Below, in pieces: positions 7,627 through 16,085 of a DNA stretch of 64,000 nucleotides. Position numbers and translations under genes: made by a program. The stretch lies in assembly GCF_014203355.1 (NCBI RefSeq), contig NZ_JACHIR010000001.1, positions 4,466,038-4,530,037 on the forward strand, read 5' to 3'. The stretch is from Kutzneria kofuensis (lineage in GTDB: Bacteria; Actinomycetota; Actinomycetes; Mycobacteriales; Pseudonocardiaceae). Within the stretch, counting starts at the first letter, position 1. Each line of letters starts with the position of its first letter. The notes below the pieces were generated by a model, which saw nothing but the letters and a program-made list of their open reading frames with translations, had not been told where the DNA came from and did no database searches.

Positions 7627-9678
7627 TCAGATGTCGATCGCGGACTGGTCGACGCGGGCGGCCGAGGCGACCAGCCAGTTGCGTCGCGGCTCCACCTTCT
7701 CGCCCATCAGCAGTTCCAGCGTCTGCTCGGCGATCTCGGCGTCGTTCAGCGTGATCCGGCGCACCGACCGCGTGGCCGGGTTCATCGTGGTCTGCCACAG
7801 CTCGTCGGCGTCCATCTCGCCGAGGCCCTTGAACCGGGGCACCGGCGTGACGACCTGCTTGCCGGCCTTCTCCAGGGCGGCCAGCTTGGTCTCCATCTCA
7901 CGCTGGGTGAAGGTGAAGATGGTCTCCGGGTTGCGGCCCTTGGTGGTGATCTTGTGTAGCGGCGGCATCGCGGCGTACAGCCGGCCGTCCTCGATCACCG
8001 GCCGCATGTACTTGGCGAACAGGGTGATCAGCAGGGTCCGGATGTGCGAGCCGTCGACGTCGGCGTCGGCCATCAGGATCACCCGGCCGTAGCGCATCGC
8101 CGACAGGTCGAAGGTGCGCCCGGTGCCGGCGCCGAGCACCTGCACGATGGACGCGATCTCGGCGTTGCGCAGGGTGTCGGCCAGGTTGGCCTTCTGCACG
8201 TTGAGGATCTTGCCCCGCAGCGGCAGCAGCGCCTGGTACTCCGAGACCCGGGCCATCCGGGCCGAACCGAGCGCGCTGTCGCCCTCGACCAGGAACAGCT
8301 CGCTGCGGGCGACGCCGGTGGTGCGGCAGTCGACCAGCTTGGGCGGCATCGCCGCGCCCTCGAGCGCGGTCTTGCGCCGGGCGGCGTCCTTCTGCTGCTT
8401 CTGGGTCAGCCGCACGCGTGCGGCGTCGACCACCTTCTGCAGCACGGTCTTGGCCTCGGTCTTGGTGCGCCGGTCCTCGGTCCAGGCCTTCACCTGCCGC
8501 TCCACGACGCCCTGGATCACCTTGGTGATGCCGGCGGTGGACAGCTCGTCCTTGGTCTGCGAGGTGAACTGCGGCTCCGGGATGCGCACGTGGATCACGG
8601 CGGTCATGCCCTCGAGCACGTCCTCCAGCGTCGGCATGTCCTCCTTGGGCTTGAGCAGCCCGCGGGTCTTGGAGATGGCGTCCTGCACGGCCTTGGTGAC
8701 GGCCCGGTCGAAGCCCTTGCGGTGGGTGCCGCCGTGCATGTTGCGGATGGTGTTGGTGAAGCATTCCACGGTGCGCTCGTAGCCGGTGCCCCAGCGCAGC
8801 GCCACCTCCACCTCGGCGCGACGCTCCACTTTGGACCGCATCACGCCGTTCTCGTCGGCGGCGTTCTCGAAGTAGGTTCCCTCGCCGTTGACCAGGATGG
8901 TGCCGGAGACCGGCTTGTCACCGGACGGGGTCAGGAAGTCCACCATGTCCGACAGCCCGTTGGGGAAGTGGAACGACTCCTCGGCGATCGAGCCCTCGGT
9001 GGCGTCACGCAGCACGTAGGTCACGCCCGGCACCAGGAAGGCGGTGTTGCGCAGCTTGGCCCGCACCGCCTCGCGGTCCAGGGCGGCGCCGTTCTCGAAG
9101 TAGCGCGCGTCGTACCAGTACCGGATGGAGGTTCCGCTGGACTCGCCGCGCTTCATCTTGCCGATGACCTGGAGCCCGGACTGCTGGGTGAACTTGGCCT
9201 TCGGCCCCGGCCCGTCGAAGACGCCCGGCACGCCGTGCGCGAACGACATCTGGTGCACCTTGCCGTCCTGCTTGACCGTCACGTCGAACCGGTGCGACAG
9301 GGCGTTCACCGCGGACGCGCCGACGCCGTGCAGGCCGCCGGAGGTCTTGTAGCCGGAGCCGCCGAACTTGCCGCCGGCGTGCAGCCGGGTCAGCACCAGC
9401 TCGACGCCGGACAGGCCGGACTTGGTGTGCACCCCGGTCGGGATGCCGCGGCCGTCGTCGTCGACCTGCACGCTGCCGTCGGCGTGCAGGGTGACCACGA
9501 TGCGGGTGGCGAAACCGGCGATGCCCTCGTCGGTGGAGTTGTCGACCACCTCGGTGAACAGGTGGTTGATGCCCCGGCTGTCGGTGGACCCGATGTACAT
9601 GCCGGGTCGCTTGCGGACCGCCTCCAGACCCTCCAGGTGCGTCAGGTCGTCGGCCCCGTAAAGAGTCTCAGCGGTCAC
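7627..9678 (-). CDS. parE: Type II topoisomerase subunit B (topoisomerase IV ParE-like)
   Basis: A 683-residue ATPase subunit. It has a GHKL ATP site (EVVDNSTDE near residues 43-51, DDGRGIPTG, GGLHGVGASAVNALS) and a TOPRIM domain with EGDSAL near residue 460, PLRGKILNV and DADVDGSHIRTL; its C-terminus carries the usual PRFKGLGEM. GTG at 9678 has GGGAG upstream. With ParC it forms a second type II enzyme in addition to gyrase, whose genes normally sit near the origin. Actinomycetes keep this pair away from the origin, as seen here. GyrB is the alternative name but the partner lacks a GyrA box. Confidence 0.88.
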   Translation of the reverse strand: MTAETLYGADDLTHLEGLEAVRKRPGMYIGSTDSRGINHLFTEVVDNSTDEGIAGFATRIVVTLHADGSVQVDDDGRGIPTGVHTKSGLSGVELVLTRLHAGGKFGGSGYKTSGGLHGVGASAVNALSHRFDVTVKQDGKVHQMSFAHGVPGVFDGPGPKAKFTQQSGLQVIGKMKRGESSGTSIRYWYDARYFENGAALDREAVRAKLRNTAFLVPGVTYVLRDATEGSIAEESFHFPNGLSDMVDFLTPSGDKPVSGTILVNGEGTYFENAADENGVMRSKVERRAEVEVALRWGTGYERTVECFTNTIRNMHGGTHRKGFDRAVTKAVQDAISKTRGLLKPKEDMPTLEDVLEGMTAVIHVRIPEPQFTSQTKDELSTAGITKVIQGVVERQVKAWTEDRRTKTEAKTVLQKVVDAARVRLTQKQQKDAARRKTALEGAAMPPKLVDCRTTGVARSELFLVEGDSALGSARMARVSEYQALLPLRGKILNVQKANLADTLRNAEIASIVQVLGAGTGRTFDLSAMRYGRVILMADADVDGSHIRTLLITLFAKYMRPVIEDGRLYAAMPPLHKITTKGRNPETIFTFTQREMETKLAALEKAGKQVVTPVPRFKGLGEMDADELWQTTMNPATRSVRRITLNDAEIAEQTLELLMGEKVEPRRNWLVASAARVDQSAIDI

Positions 9679-9750
9679 AGGGTCTTTCTCCCAGATCGTC
9701 TCTAGCCCGATGCCCGAACAACGCCGAGGGTAGCCCTCACCCCCGACAGA

Positions 9751-10677
9751 TCAGCCCAGCAGCGCCAACTCGGCCACGACCGCCCGGTGATCCGTGCCCG
9801 GCAGCAGGTGTTCGCTCGCGGACACCGCGGCCAGGCCGGGACCGTGCAGCACGTGGTCGATCTGGACCAGCGGGAATGCCGCCGGCCACGTCGGCGCCCA
9901 GCCCCGGCCCAGCTCGGCGTGCGTGTCGACCAGCCCGGCCGCCAGCAGCGAGCGCAGCGGCGAGTGATCGACGGTGGCGTTGAAGTCGCCGAGCACGATC
10001 GCGTCCCGGCCGGCCACGGCCCGCAGCGCCGACATGTCCTGGGCCCAGAGCCCCGGGCCACCGACAGGATAGTACGTGTGCACGCCGACCACCGGGATCT
10101 CGTGGCCGGACACGGACACTGTGACCTGGGTCTGGGGCCAGGTGGTCGGCAGGTCGGTCGGGCCGCCGCGGACGATCGGCAGCCGGGAGAAGATGGAGGT
10201 GTCGTTCTCCGGGTGCAGCTCGCGGTACGGCATCAGCTTGGCCATCCCGGCGGCGTCCAGCGCCTTGATCGCCGGCGCGTCCAGCTCCTCGGTGACCAGC
10301 ACGTCCAGGTTCTGGTCGTGGGTCAGCGACACCAGCGCCAGCGGGTCGACCTGGCCGCGGTGGGTGTTGCAGGTGCCGACCCGGATGCGCGGCGCGCCGG
10401 CCGGCACGGGCTGGTGGTCCCGCACGAACCGCGGCACGAACCAGGCGATCTGCAGCACGAGCAGCGCGGCCGCGGCCACCGTCAGCCACCGGCCGCGCAG
10501 TGCGAGCAGCGTCACCAGCAGCGCGGCGGTGAGCAGGCCGACGTACGGCAGCAGCGCGATCGGCAGCGCCAGGTAGGTGCCGTCGTCGAAACCGAAGATC
10601 CGGGTGACGGCGAGCACGAAGACGCAGCTCAGCAGGGCGGCGCAGGCGATCAGCGCCGCTTTGCGACCACGGTTCAC
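9751..10677 (-). CDS. Membrane-anchored endonuclease/exonuclease/phosphatase-family protein
   Basis: A 308-residue protein. Three membrane spans occupy about residues 5-90. They are followed by a DNase I-like (EEP) domain: GTCNTHRG (metal Asn), EELDAP (metal Glu), GVHTYYP (catalytic His), LGDFNATVDHSPLR (Asp/Asn pair), IDHVL and GTDHRAV (last Asp-His). All catalytic positions of the superfamily are present. Such proteins hydrolyse phosphodiesters of nucleic acids, lipids or sphingomyelin, and the domain should face the outside. The GTG at 10677 overlaps the upstream stop (GTGA); the longer open frame lies inside the neighbouring gene. The substrate is unknown. Confidence 0.82.
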   Translation of the reverse strand: MNRGRKAALIACAALLSCVFVLAVTRIFGFDDGTYLALPIALLPYVGLLTAALLVTLLALRGRWLTVAAAALLVLQIAWFVPRFVRDHQPVPAGAPRIRVGTCNTHRGQVDPLALVSLTHDQNLDVLVTEELDAPAIKALDAAGMAKLMPYRELHPENDTSIFSRLPIVRGGPTDLPTTWPQTQVTVSVSGHEIPVVGVHTYYPVGGPGLWAQDMSALRAVAGRDAIVLGDFNATVDHSPLRSLLAAGLVDTHAELGRGWAPTWPAAFPLVQIDHVLHGPGLAAVSASEHLLPGTDHRAVVAELALLG

Positions 10678-12410
10678 CTGGCGGCCTCGACGCACTCGAT
10701 GTTGGCGACGGCGAAGTACCGGTCGTCCTCGCGCAGGTAGCACCACGAGTCCAGCCAGTCGTCGACCAGCTGTTCCGGACGAATGCGGCGAACCGTACGG
10801 CTGCCCTTGCGGTCCCGATACCCGATCACCACGTCCGACCCGGTGTCCAGCGCCTCGGCCAGCCACGCCAGCTCCGGCTCGGACAGGTCCCGGTTGAGTC
10901 GAGCGAGCCGCCGGAAGGTGGGTCCGCGCTTGATCGGCACGTGCGGCTCGGCGATCAGCCGCGCGGCCAGTTCCTCGGCGGTGAGGGTGTTCTTGTCCAC
11001 CATCGCGGGCGGCTCGGCGCGGTGCTGCGGCCTGCGCTCCACCACGACCGCGCCCGCGGGGTTCTCGCCGACCGGTGCGTAGCCGGCCTTTCGTAGCAGC
11101 GCCAACACGTTCGCCGGACTGTCCGAACTGGACAAGACGGTCGGGGCGAGCCGGGTGAAGCCGGGCAGCCGGTGTTCGATCTCGGCGGCGGTCGCCTCGT
11201 CGGCGAGCACGCAGCAGCGGACCTCACGCACCCGCACGTGCCCGTGCCGGCGCTCGACGTCATTGATCAAGTACGCCAGCGGCTGCGGCACCGCGCTCAG
11301 TTCGCCCAGCTCGCGCAGCAGATCCTCGGCCCGCCAGCCGGCGTCCAGCGCGGACCGGACGCTCGCCGCCGAGAACCGCCACACCGCACCGCCCTCGCGC
11401 ACGGCCGCCGCGGCCAGCACGGGCGCCGGCACGCCGGACACGACCGCCGTGAGATCGGACTGCAGGACCACGCCGGCGGCCTGTTCGGGCAGCACCACGT
11501 CGTCGCGCCGGCCGACAAGGAATTCGCCCAGCTCGGTCAGGGTGTCGGCGGCGACCGCGCCGAGCAGCTCCGCCTCCCGCAGCGGCACGGCGATGTCCTC
11601 GTCGTCCCGGTCCGGGCAGAACCAGTCGATCTCCGCCGCGACGGCCCGCACGGACACCCCGCCCGCCGCGGCCGTCAGCAGGGCTCGCCGCACCGGACCG
11701 CCCTCGGGCCACGAATACCACGCCACGGCGAGCTGCGCCCACCGCTGGGCCGGACGGCCTTGCCGCCACTCCGGGTAGTCCGTGGTGGGCGCGAAGCCCG
11801 CGTCGACCTCACCGAGCAGCCCCGACGCGCCGGCGAGGTCGAGCCACAGCGCGACCGACCCCGGCTCGGCCGACAGCTCGCGGGCCAGCCGGGACAGCTC
11901 CCTGGAACCGATGCCACCCTTTTTCAACGCTGCGATCGGCCGCTCGGTTGCCTTGTCCAGCAGCGAAGTGACGCCGTCGAGCAGCGCCGCCGCGGCGGCC
12001 TGGGCGGCACGGCTCACGGTGGCCGCGTCCGCGCTGGTCAGCGGCAGTTCCGGACGGCCGGTCAGCTCCGGGCCGTGATCGGAGTCGAACGACCAGTGCT
12101 GGGCCAGCAGCGGCGGCAACCGCAGGTCCGTGCCCCAGACCAGGCCGAGCGCCTGGAGCTGGGGCAGCACCTCCCGGAACAGCCGCCGGTCGAGCAGGTG
12201 CTGGGTGCCGGCGGTGATCGCCTCGCCGGCCACCAGCTGGTCCCGGTTCAGCGTCTGCAGCACGGCGACCAGCGACGATGCGCTGGACAGCCGCTGCGCC
12301 AACTCGGCGAAACCGCGCGGCGCCGGCTCGACCAGCACGTCCGGCCGCGCCCGCAGCAGCGCGGCCAGCGCCGGCTCGTCCAGGCCGGCCAGGTACTCGT
12401 CGAACTCCAC
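10674..12410 (-). CDS. Helicase-associated domain protein with C-terminal WYL-like segment
   Basis: A 578-residue actinobacterial protein of the helicase-conserved C-terminal (XPB/Ssl2 N-terminal-like) family. The N-terminus MEFDEYLAGLDEPALAALLRARP and the repeated leucine-rich helices match this family, which often neighbours an XPB helicase. No Walker motifs are present, so it is not a helicase itself. The last 90 residues (IGYRDRKGSRTVRRIRPEQL, then WCYLREDDRYFAVANIECVE) look like a WYL ligand-sensing barrel. A role in DNA repair or in regulating a helicase is inferred from the family name only. It is translationally coupled to the EEP gene. Confidence 0.7.
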   Translation of the reverse strand: MEFDEYLAGLDEPALAALLRARPDVLVEPAPRGFAELAQRLSSASSLVAVLQTLNRDQLVAGEAITAGTQHLLDRRLFREVLPQLQALGLVWGTDLRLPPLLAQHWSFDSDHGPELTGRPELPLTSADAATVSRAAQAAAAALLDGVTSLLDKATERPIAALKKGGIGSRELSRLARELSAEPGSVALWLDLAGASGLLGEVDAGFAPTTDYPEWRQGRPAQRWAQLAVAWYSWPEGGPVRRALLTAAAGGVSVRAVAAEIDWFCPDRDDEDIAVPLREAELLGAVAADTLTELGEFLVGRRDDVVLPEQAAGVVLQSDLTAVVSGVPAPVLAAAAVREGGAVWRFSAASVRSALDAGWRAEDLLRELGELSAVPQPLAYLINDVERRHGHVRVREVRCCVLADEATAAEIEHRLPGFTRLAPTVLSSSDSPANVLALLRKAGYAPVGENPAGAVVVERRPQHRAEPPAMVDKNTLTAEELAARLIAEPHVPIKRGPTFRRLARLNRDLSEPELAWLAEALDTGSDVVIGYRDRKGSRTVRRIRPEQLVDDWLDSWCYLREDDRYFAVANIECVEAAR

Positions 12411-12419
12411 CCGGCCAAC

Positions 12420-13256
12420 CTACTTCAGGGCACCGGTCACCAAGTCAAGCCGCCAGTAGCGTTGCAATGAAAGGAACAGTGCGATCACCGGCAACACCGA
12501 CAGCAGCGTGCCGGTGATCACCAGCGAGTACAGCGACGCCTCCGCCGCCCCGTGGCGCAGCAGGCTGTACAGGCCGACCGTCAGCGGGAACTTGTCGTCG
12601 GAGTTCACCATCACGAACGGCAGCAGGAAGTTGTTCCAGATGGCGATGAACTGCAACAGGAACACAGTGATTAGGCCGGGCCCCATCAGCCGCAGCCCGA
12701 CCGAGTGGAACAGCTTCCACTCCGTCGCCCCGTCGATCCGGCCGGCCTCCAGCAGCGACTGCGGCACCGAGGAGGCGGCGTAGATCCGGCACAGGTAGAT
12801 GCCGTACGGGTTGAACAGCTGCGGCAGCAGCACCCCGAGATAGCTGTCGGTCAGGCCGACGTTGGACAGCAGCAGGTACTGCGGGATGGCCAGCACGATC
12901 TGCGGCAGCAGCACGCAGGCGAGGATGACGTTGAACACGACCTTGCGGCCGCGGAAGGAGTACATCGCGATCGCGTAGCCGCAGGCGGCCGACACCAGTG
13001 ACGCCACGACGCCACCGATCAGGGCGTAGCCGAAGCTGTTCAGCATCCAGCGCCAGAAGATCCCGTCCTGGTACGTGGACAGGTCCACGATGTTGTGCAG
13101 GATCCCGGCGCCGAACGACGGCAGGTAGGTGGCCGTCGAGAACAGGTCGGTCTTGGACTTCGTGGCCGCGATGAGGATCCACAGCGTCGGCACGACACAG
13201 TAGATCGCGCCGAGCACGAGCGCGGCGGTCGGCAGCAGCCTGACGCGTGCCCTCAC
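12420..13256 (-). CDS. Carbohydrate ABC transporter permease (MalG type)
   Basis: A 278-residue integral membrane protein with six predicted spans. The EAA loop that docks with the ATPase is visible as LLEAGRIDGATEWKLFHSVGLRLMGPG near residue 185. The N-terminal span before the P-loop-facing loop and the C-terminal QRYWRLDLVTGALK (compare the usual QR...G..GAVK) mark it as the MalG/LacG type of CUT1 sugar importers. GTG at 13256 overlaps the stop of the partner permease (GTGA). The stop is a TAG at 12420-12422. It works with the upstream permease and lipoprotein; the ATPase is not encoded here. Confidence 0.88.
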   Translation of the reverse strand: MRARVRLLPTAALVLGAIYCVVPTLWILIAATKSKTDLFSTATYLPSFGAGILHNIVDLSTYQDGIFWRWMLNSFGYALIGGVVASLVSAACGYAIAMYSFRGRKVVFNVILACVLLPQIVLAIPQYLLLSNVGLTDSYLGVLLPQLFNPYGIYLCRIYAASSVPQSLLEAGRIDGATEWKLFHSVGLRLMGPGLITVFLLQFIAIWNNFLLPFVMVNSDDKFPLTVGLYSLLRHGAAEASLYSLVITGTLLSVLPVIALFLSLQRYWRLDLVTGALK

Positions 13257-14122
13257 CGGTTCACCCTCGACACGGTCCGGGAGGCCACGAACGACACCGC
13301 CAGCGCGGCGATGACGAACAGCACCGAGGTGGCGGCCGCCTTGTTCACGTCCGAGTCGACGAAGGCGTCCTGGTAGATCTTCATCAGCGGCACCCACGTG
13401 GAGGAGACGGCGTTGGACAGCGGCCGCAGCGTGTTGGGCTCATTGAACAGCTGCAGCGAGGCCAGCGCCGTGAACAGCGTGCACATCGCGATCGCCGGCA
13501 GCACCAGCGGAACCTTGATGCGCAGCGCCATCCGCAGCTCCGAGCAGCCGTCGATGCGCGCCGCCTCGTACAGCTCGGACGGCAGCGCCCGCAGCGCCGT
13601 GAAGATGACGATCATGTTGAAGCCGACCGAGCCCCACACCGCCACGTTGGCCACCGAGAAGAACACCGTCACGGAGCCGAAGAAGTCGATGTGGTCGCCG
13701 CCGATCGGGCTGGTCGCCGGCAGGTACATGAAGCCCCACATCAGCGAGGCGATCACGCCCGGCACCGCGTACGGCAGGAAGATCGCCAACCGGGTGCTGC
13801 GGGCCAGCCGGACCCGCGGCACGTCCAGCAGCAGGGCGAACAGCAGCGCGAAGCCGACGGTGGCCGGGATGAACAGCAGCGCCACCAGCAGCATCCGCAC
13901 GATGCTCGACCACAGCTCCGGATCGGCCAGCGCCGTGCCGTAGTTGTCGAAGCCGACGAAGACCAGCCTGCTGCCGCCGCCCAGCAGCCCGCCCACGACC
14001 TTGCGCGCCTGGAAGCTGAGCACGAGGGCGTAGACGCCGGGCGCCACCACGAACAGCGTGAGCAGCGCGACCGCCGGGGCGACGAGCAGGTAGGGCAGCT
14101 TGGCCCGGTTGCGCGCGGCCAT
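13253..14122 (-). CDS. Carbohydrate ABC transporter permease (MalF type)
   Basis: A 289-residue permease with six spans. It starts MAARNRAKLPYLLVAPAVALL, a typical CUT1 MalF/UgpA N-terminus, and has the EAA loop LYEAARIDGCSELRMALRIKVPLVLPA near residue 190. The ATG at 14122 shares its A with the TGA of the solute-binding protein gene (TGATG), so translation is coupled. It pairs with the downstream MalG-type permease to form the membrane channel. The longer open frame reaching 14800 is a shadow of the binding-protein gene. Confidence 0.88.
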   Translation of the reverse strand: MAARNRAKLPYLLVAPAVALLTLFVVAPGVYALVLSFQARKVVGGLLGGGSRLVFVGFDNYGTALADPELWSSIVRMLLVALLFIPATVGFALLFALLLDVPRVRLARSTRLAIFLPYAVPGVIASLMWGFMYLPATSPIGGDHIDFFGSVTVFFSVANVAVWGSVGFNMIVIFTALRALPSELYEAARIDGCSELRMALRIKVPLVLPAIAMCTLFTALASLQLFNEPNTLRPLSNAVSSTWVPLMKIYQDAFVDSDVNKAAATSVLFVIAALAVSFVASRTVSRVNR

Positions 14123-15414
14123 CAGCTGACCGTGAACCCGAGCTTCTTCATGTCCGCCACGGTCGCGTTCTGGATGTCGTCCAGCGCGGCGGCGAACGAG
14201 GTGTTGTTCTGCAGCGCCGCGCCGAACTTGTCGGTGTAGCCGCTGAAGGTCACCGTCACGTTCGGGCCCCACATGGAGAAGCTGTGCGAGCTCGGCGCCA
14301 CCTGCTTGACCAGGTCGTAGTAGTTGGCCTGGTTGGGGAAGAACGCCGGCGGCGAGGACAGGATCGGCAGCGACCGGCCGGAGGTGGCCGCCGGGTAGAC
14401 GTTGATGTTCTGGATCTGCGCGGTGACGGCCTTGTCGTCGGTGTTGAGCCAGGACGCGAACTGCGCGGCCTGCGCGGCGTGCTTGGAGTCGGCGGTGACC
14501 GTGGTGGCCGAGCCGCCCCAGATGCCGGTGGTCTTGTCGCCCGCGGTCCACGCCGGCAGCGGCGCCACCGCCCACTTGCCCTTGGTGTTCGGCGCGATGC
14601 CGCCCAGCTGCGCGGGGGCCCAGGCGCCGGAGATCCAGGTGGCGATCTGGCCCTCGTTCATCTGTTTGTTCCACTGCGGCGAGAACGACGGGTTCTTGGC
14701 CACCGTGCCGGCGGTGACCAGGCCCTGCCAGTAGTCGGCGACCTTCTTGGACGCGGCGCTGTTGATCGCCACCTTCCAGGTGGTGCCGCTGGCCGACCAC
14801 CAGTCCGCGCCGCCCTGCTGCATCAGGCCGGTGAACCAGCCCGGGTCGGCGGCGTCGAAGTTGGTCATCGCCACCGACGGGGCCTTGTCATGCAGCTGCT
14901 GGGCGGTCTGCGCGAACTCGTCCCACGTGGTCGGCGGCTTCAGGCCGTACTGGTCGAAGATGTCGGTGCGGTAGAACAACATCAGTGGCGCCACGTCCTG
15001 CGGCACGCCGTACACCTTGCCCTCGAACTTCGTCGCCTTCAGCGTGTTGTCGTCGAAGTCCTTGACCGCGTCGCCGGTGTACTGGGTGATGTCGGTGACG
15101 ACGCCCTTGGCCACCAGCGCCGGCAGCGACTGGTACTCCACCTTGGCGATGTCCGGGCCGTTGCCGGCCTCGTGCGCGGTGATCATCTTGCTGACCAGCT
15201 GGTCGCCACCGGCCGGATTGGACAGTGTGACGTGGATGTCGGGGTGGGCCTGGTTCCAGATGGCCACCACCTTGTCCATGTTGGGATCCCAGTCCCAGAA
15301 GGTGAGGTTCACCTTGCCGTCGGACGCGGCCTGGTCGCCCCCGCCGCCACCACAGCCGGTCACAAGCAGAGCGCCGGCAACCAACGCGCCGGCGAGTCGC
15401 CACTGACTCCGCAT
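14122..15414 (-). CDS. Sugar ABC transporter solute-binding lipoprotein
   Basis: A 430-residue extracytoplasmic binding protein. The signal peptide MRSQWRLAGALVAGALLVTGC ends in a lipobox (LVTGC), so the mature protein is lipid-anchored at its Cys. The body is a type-1 bacterial solute-binding fold: LTFWDWDPN, GNGPDIAKVEYQSLPALVAKG, YGVPQDVAPLMLFYR, and W-rich stretches WWSASGTTW and ATWISGAWAP that usually line a sugar site. ATG at 15414 is the signal-peptide start. It lies between a ThuA-like gene (20-bp gap) and two permease genes. The bound sugar is unknown. Confidence 0.9.
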   Translation of the reverse strand: MRSQWRLAGALVAGALLVTGCGGGGGDQAASDGKVNLTFWDWDPNMDKVVAIWNQAHPDIHVTLSNPAGGDQLVSKMITAHEAGNGPDIAKVEYQSLPALVAKGVVTDITQYTGDAVKDFDDNTLKATKFEGKVYGVPQDVAPLMLFYRTDIFDQYGLKPPTTWDEFAQTAQQLHDKAPSVAMTNFDAADPGWFTGLMQQGGADWWSASGTTWKVAINSAASKKVADYWQGLVTAGTVAKNPSFSPQWNKQMNEGQIATWISGAWAPAQLGGIAPNTKGKWAVAPLPAWTAGDKTTGIWGGSATTVTADSKHAAQAAQFASWLNTDDKAVTAQIQNINVYPAATSGRSLPILSSPPAFFPNQANYYDLVKQVAPSSHSFSMWGPNVTVTFSGYTDKFGAALQNNTSFAAALDDIQNATVADMKKLGFTVS

Positions 15415-15434
15415 AGCCCTGTCTCCGATCGATC

Positions 15435-16085
15435 TCACTGAACTACCTGTCGGCTCGCCCAGACCAGACCGCGATGGGTCAATGTGTACACCGCCGGATC
15501 CCAGAGATCCTCGGTGCGGTGCCCGATCGCGGAGAAGAAGATCCTTCCCGCGCCCCAGTTCCTGGTCCACGCCACCGGCATCGTCGCGGGCTGCTCCGGC
15601 GGCCCGAACTCGGTGGTGGCCAGAACGTTGTTCAGCGAATCGCTGAGCATCCAGTACTGCTCGGTGTGCACGGTGAAGTCCGGCAGCCCCGCCACGATCG
15701 GGTGATCGGACTGCGACCGGACGATCCGCACCTCGTAGTCCAGGAACTCCGGCGGGTGGTAGAGGAAAACACCGCCGACCATCCGCAGGTACTCCGGGCT
15801 GTCCTGGAAGGTGGCCACGACGCCGCCGTGCCAGCCGGCGAAGCCGGTGCCGGCGCGCACCGCCGACACCAGGCCGTCGCACTGCTCCGGCGTCAGCTTG
15901 CCCATCGACCAGCACTGCACGATCAGGTCGGTGGCGGCGAGCTTCCCGGCATCGGTGTAGACGTCCAGATCCTCGGCGATCTCCACGTCGAAGCCGGCGT
16001 CGGACAGTCCGGGCCGGAACATCTCCGTCGTCTCGACGGGACTGTGTCCCGCCCAGCCGCCGCGGACGATCAGCGCCCTTCTCAT
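15435..16085 (-). CDS. ThuA-like (trehalose utilisation/GATase1-like) protein
   Basis: A 216-residue single-domain protein with the flavodoxin/class I glutamine amidotransferase-like fold of ThuA: MRRALIVRGGWAGHSPVETTEMF, VQCWSMGKLTPEQ, GTGFAGWHGGVVATFQDSPEY, and GRIFFSAIGHRTEDLWDP. ThuA-family proteins sit in disaccharide uptake loci, in several cases with enzymes acting on 3-keto sugars, but their own reaction is not settled. The ATG at 16085 overlaps the aldehyde dehydrogenase stop (ATGA). Its place between a dehydrogenase and a sugar importer supports a sugar-processing role. Confidence 0.8.
   Translation of the reverse strand: MRRALIVRGGWAGHSPVETTEMFRPGLSDAGFDVEIAEDLDVYTDAGKLAATDLIVQCWSMGKLTPEQCDGLVSAVRAGTGFAGWHGGVVATFQDSPEYLRMVGGVFLYHPPEFLDYEVRIVRSQSDHPIVAGLPDFTVHTEQYWMLSDSLNNVLATTEFGPPEQPATMPVAWTRNWGAGRIFFSAIGHRTEDLWDPAVYTLTHRGLVWASRQVVQ

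Noticed and set aside
5066-8092. 1008-codon plus-strand open frame opposite parC/parE
   Set aside because: It mirrors the minus-strand topoisomerase genes, has a His/Arg/Val-rich translation typical of antisense frames in GC-rich DNA, and no ribosome binding site or domain.
5108-9678. Naming the pair gyrA/gyrB
   Set aside because: No GyrA box is visible in the subunit A pinwheel and there is no recF/dnaN origin context; ParC/ParE fits better.
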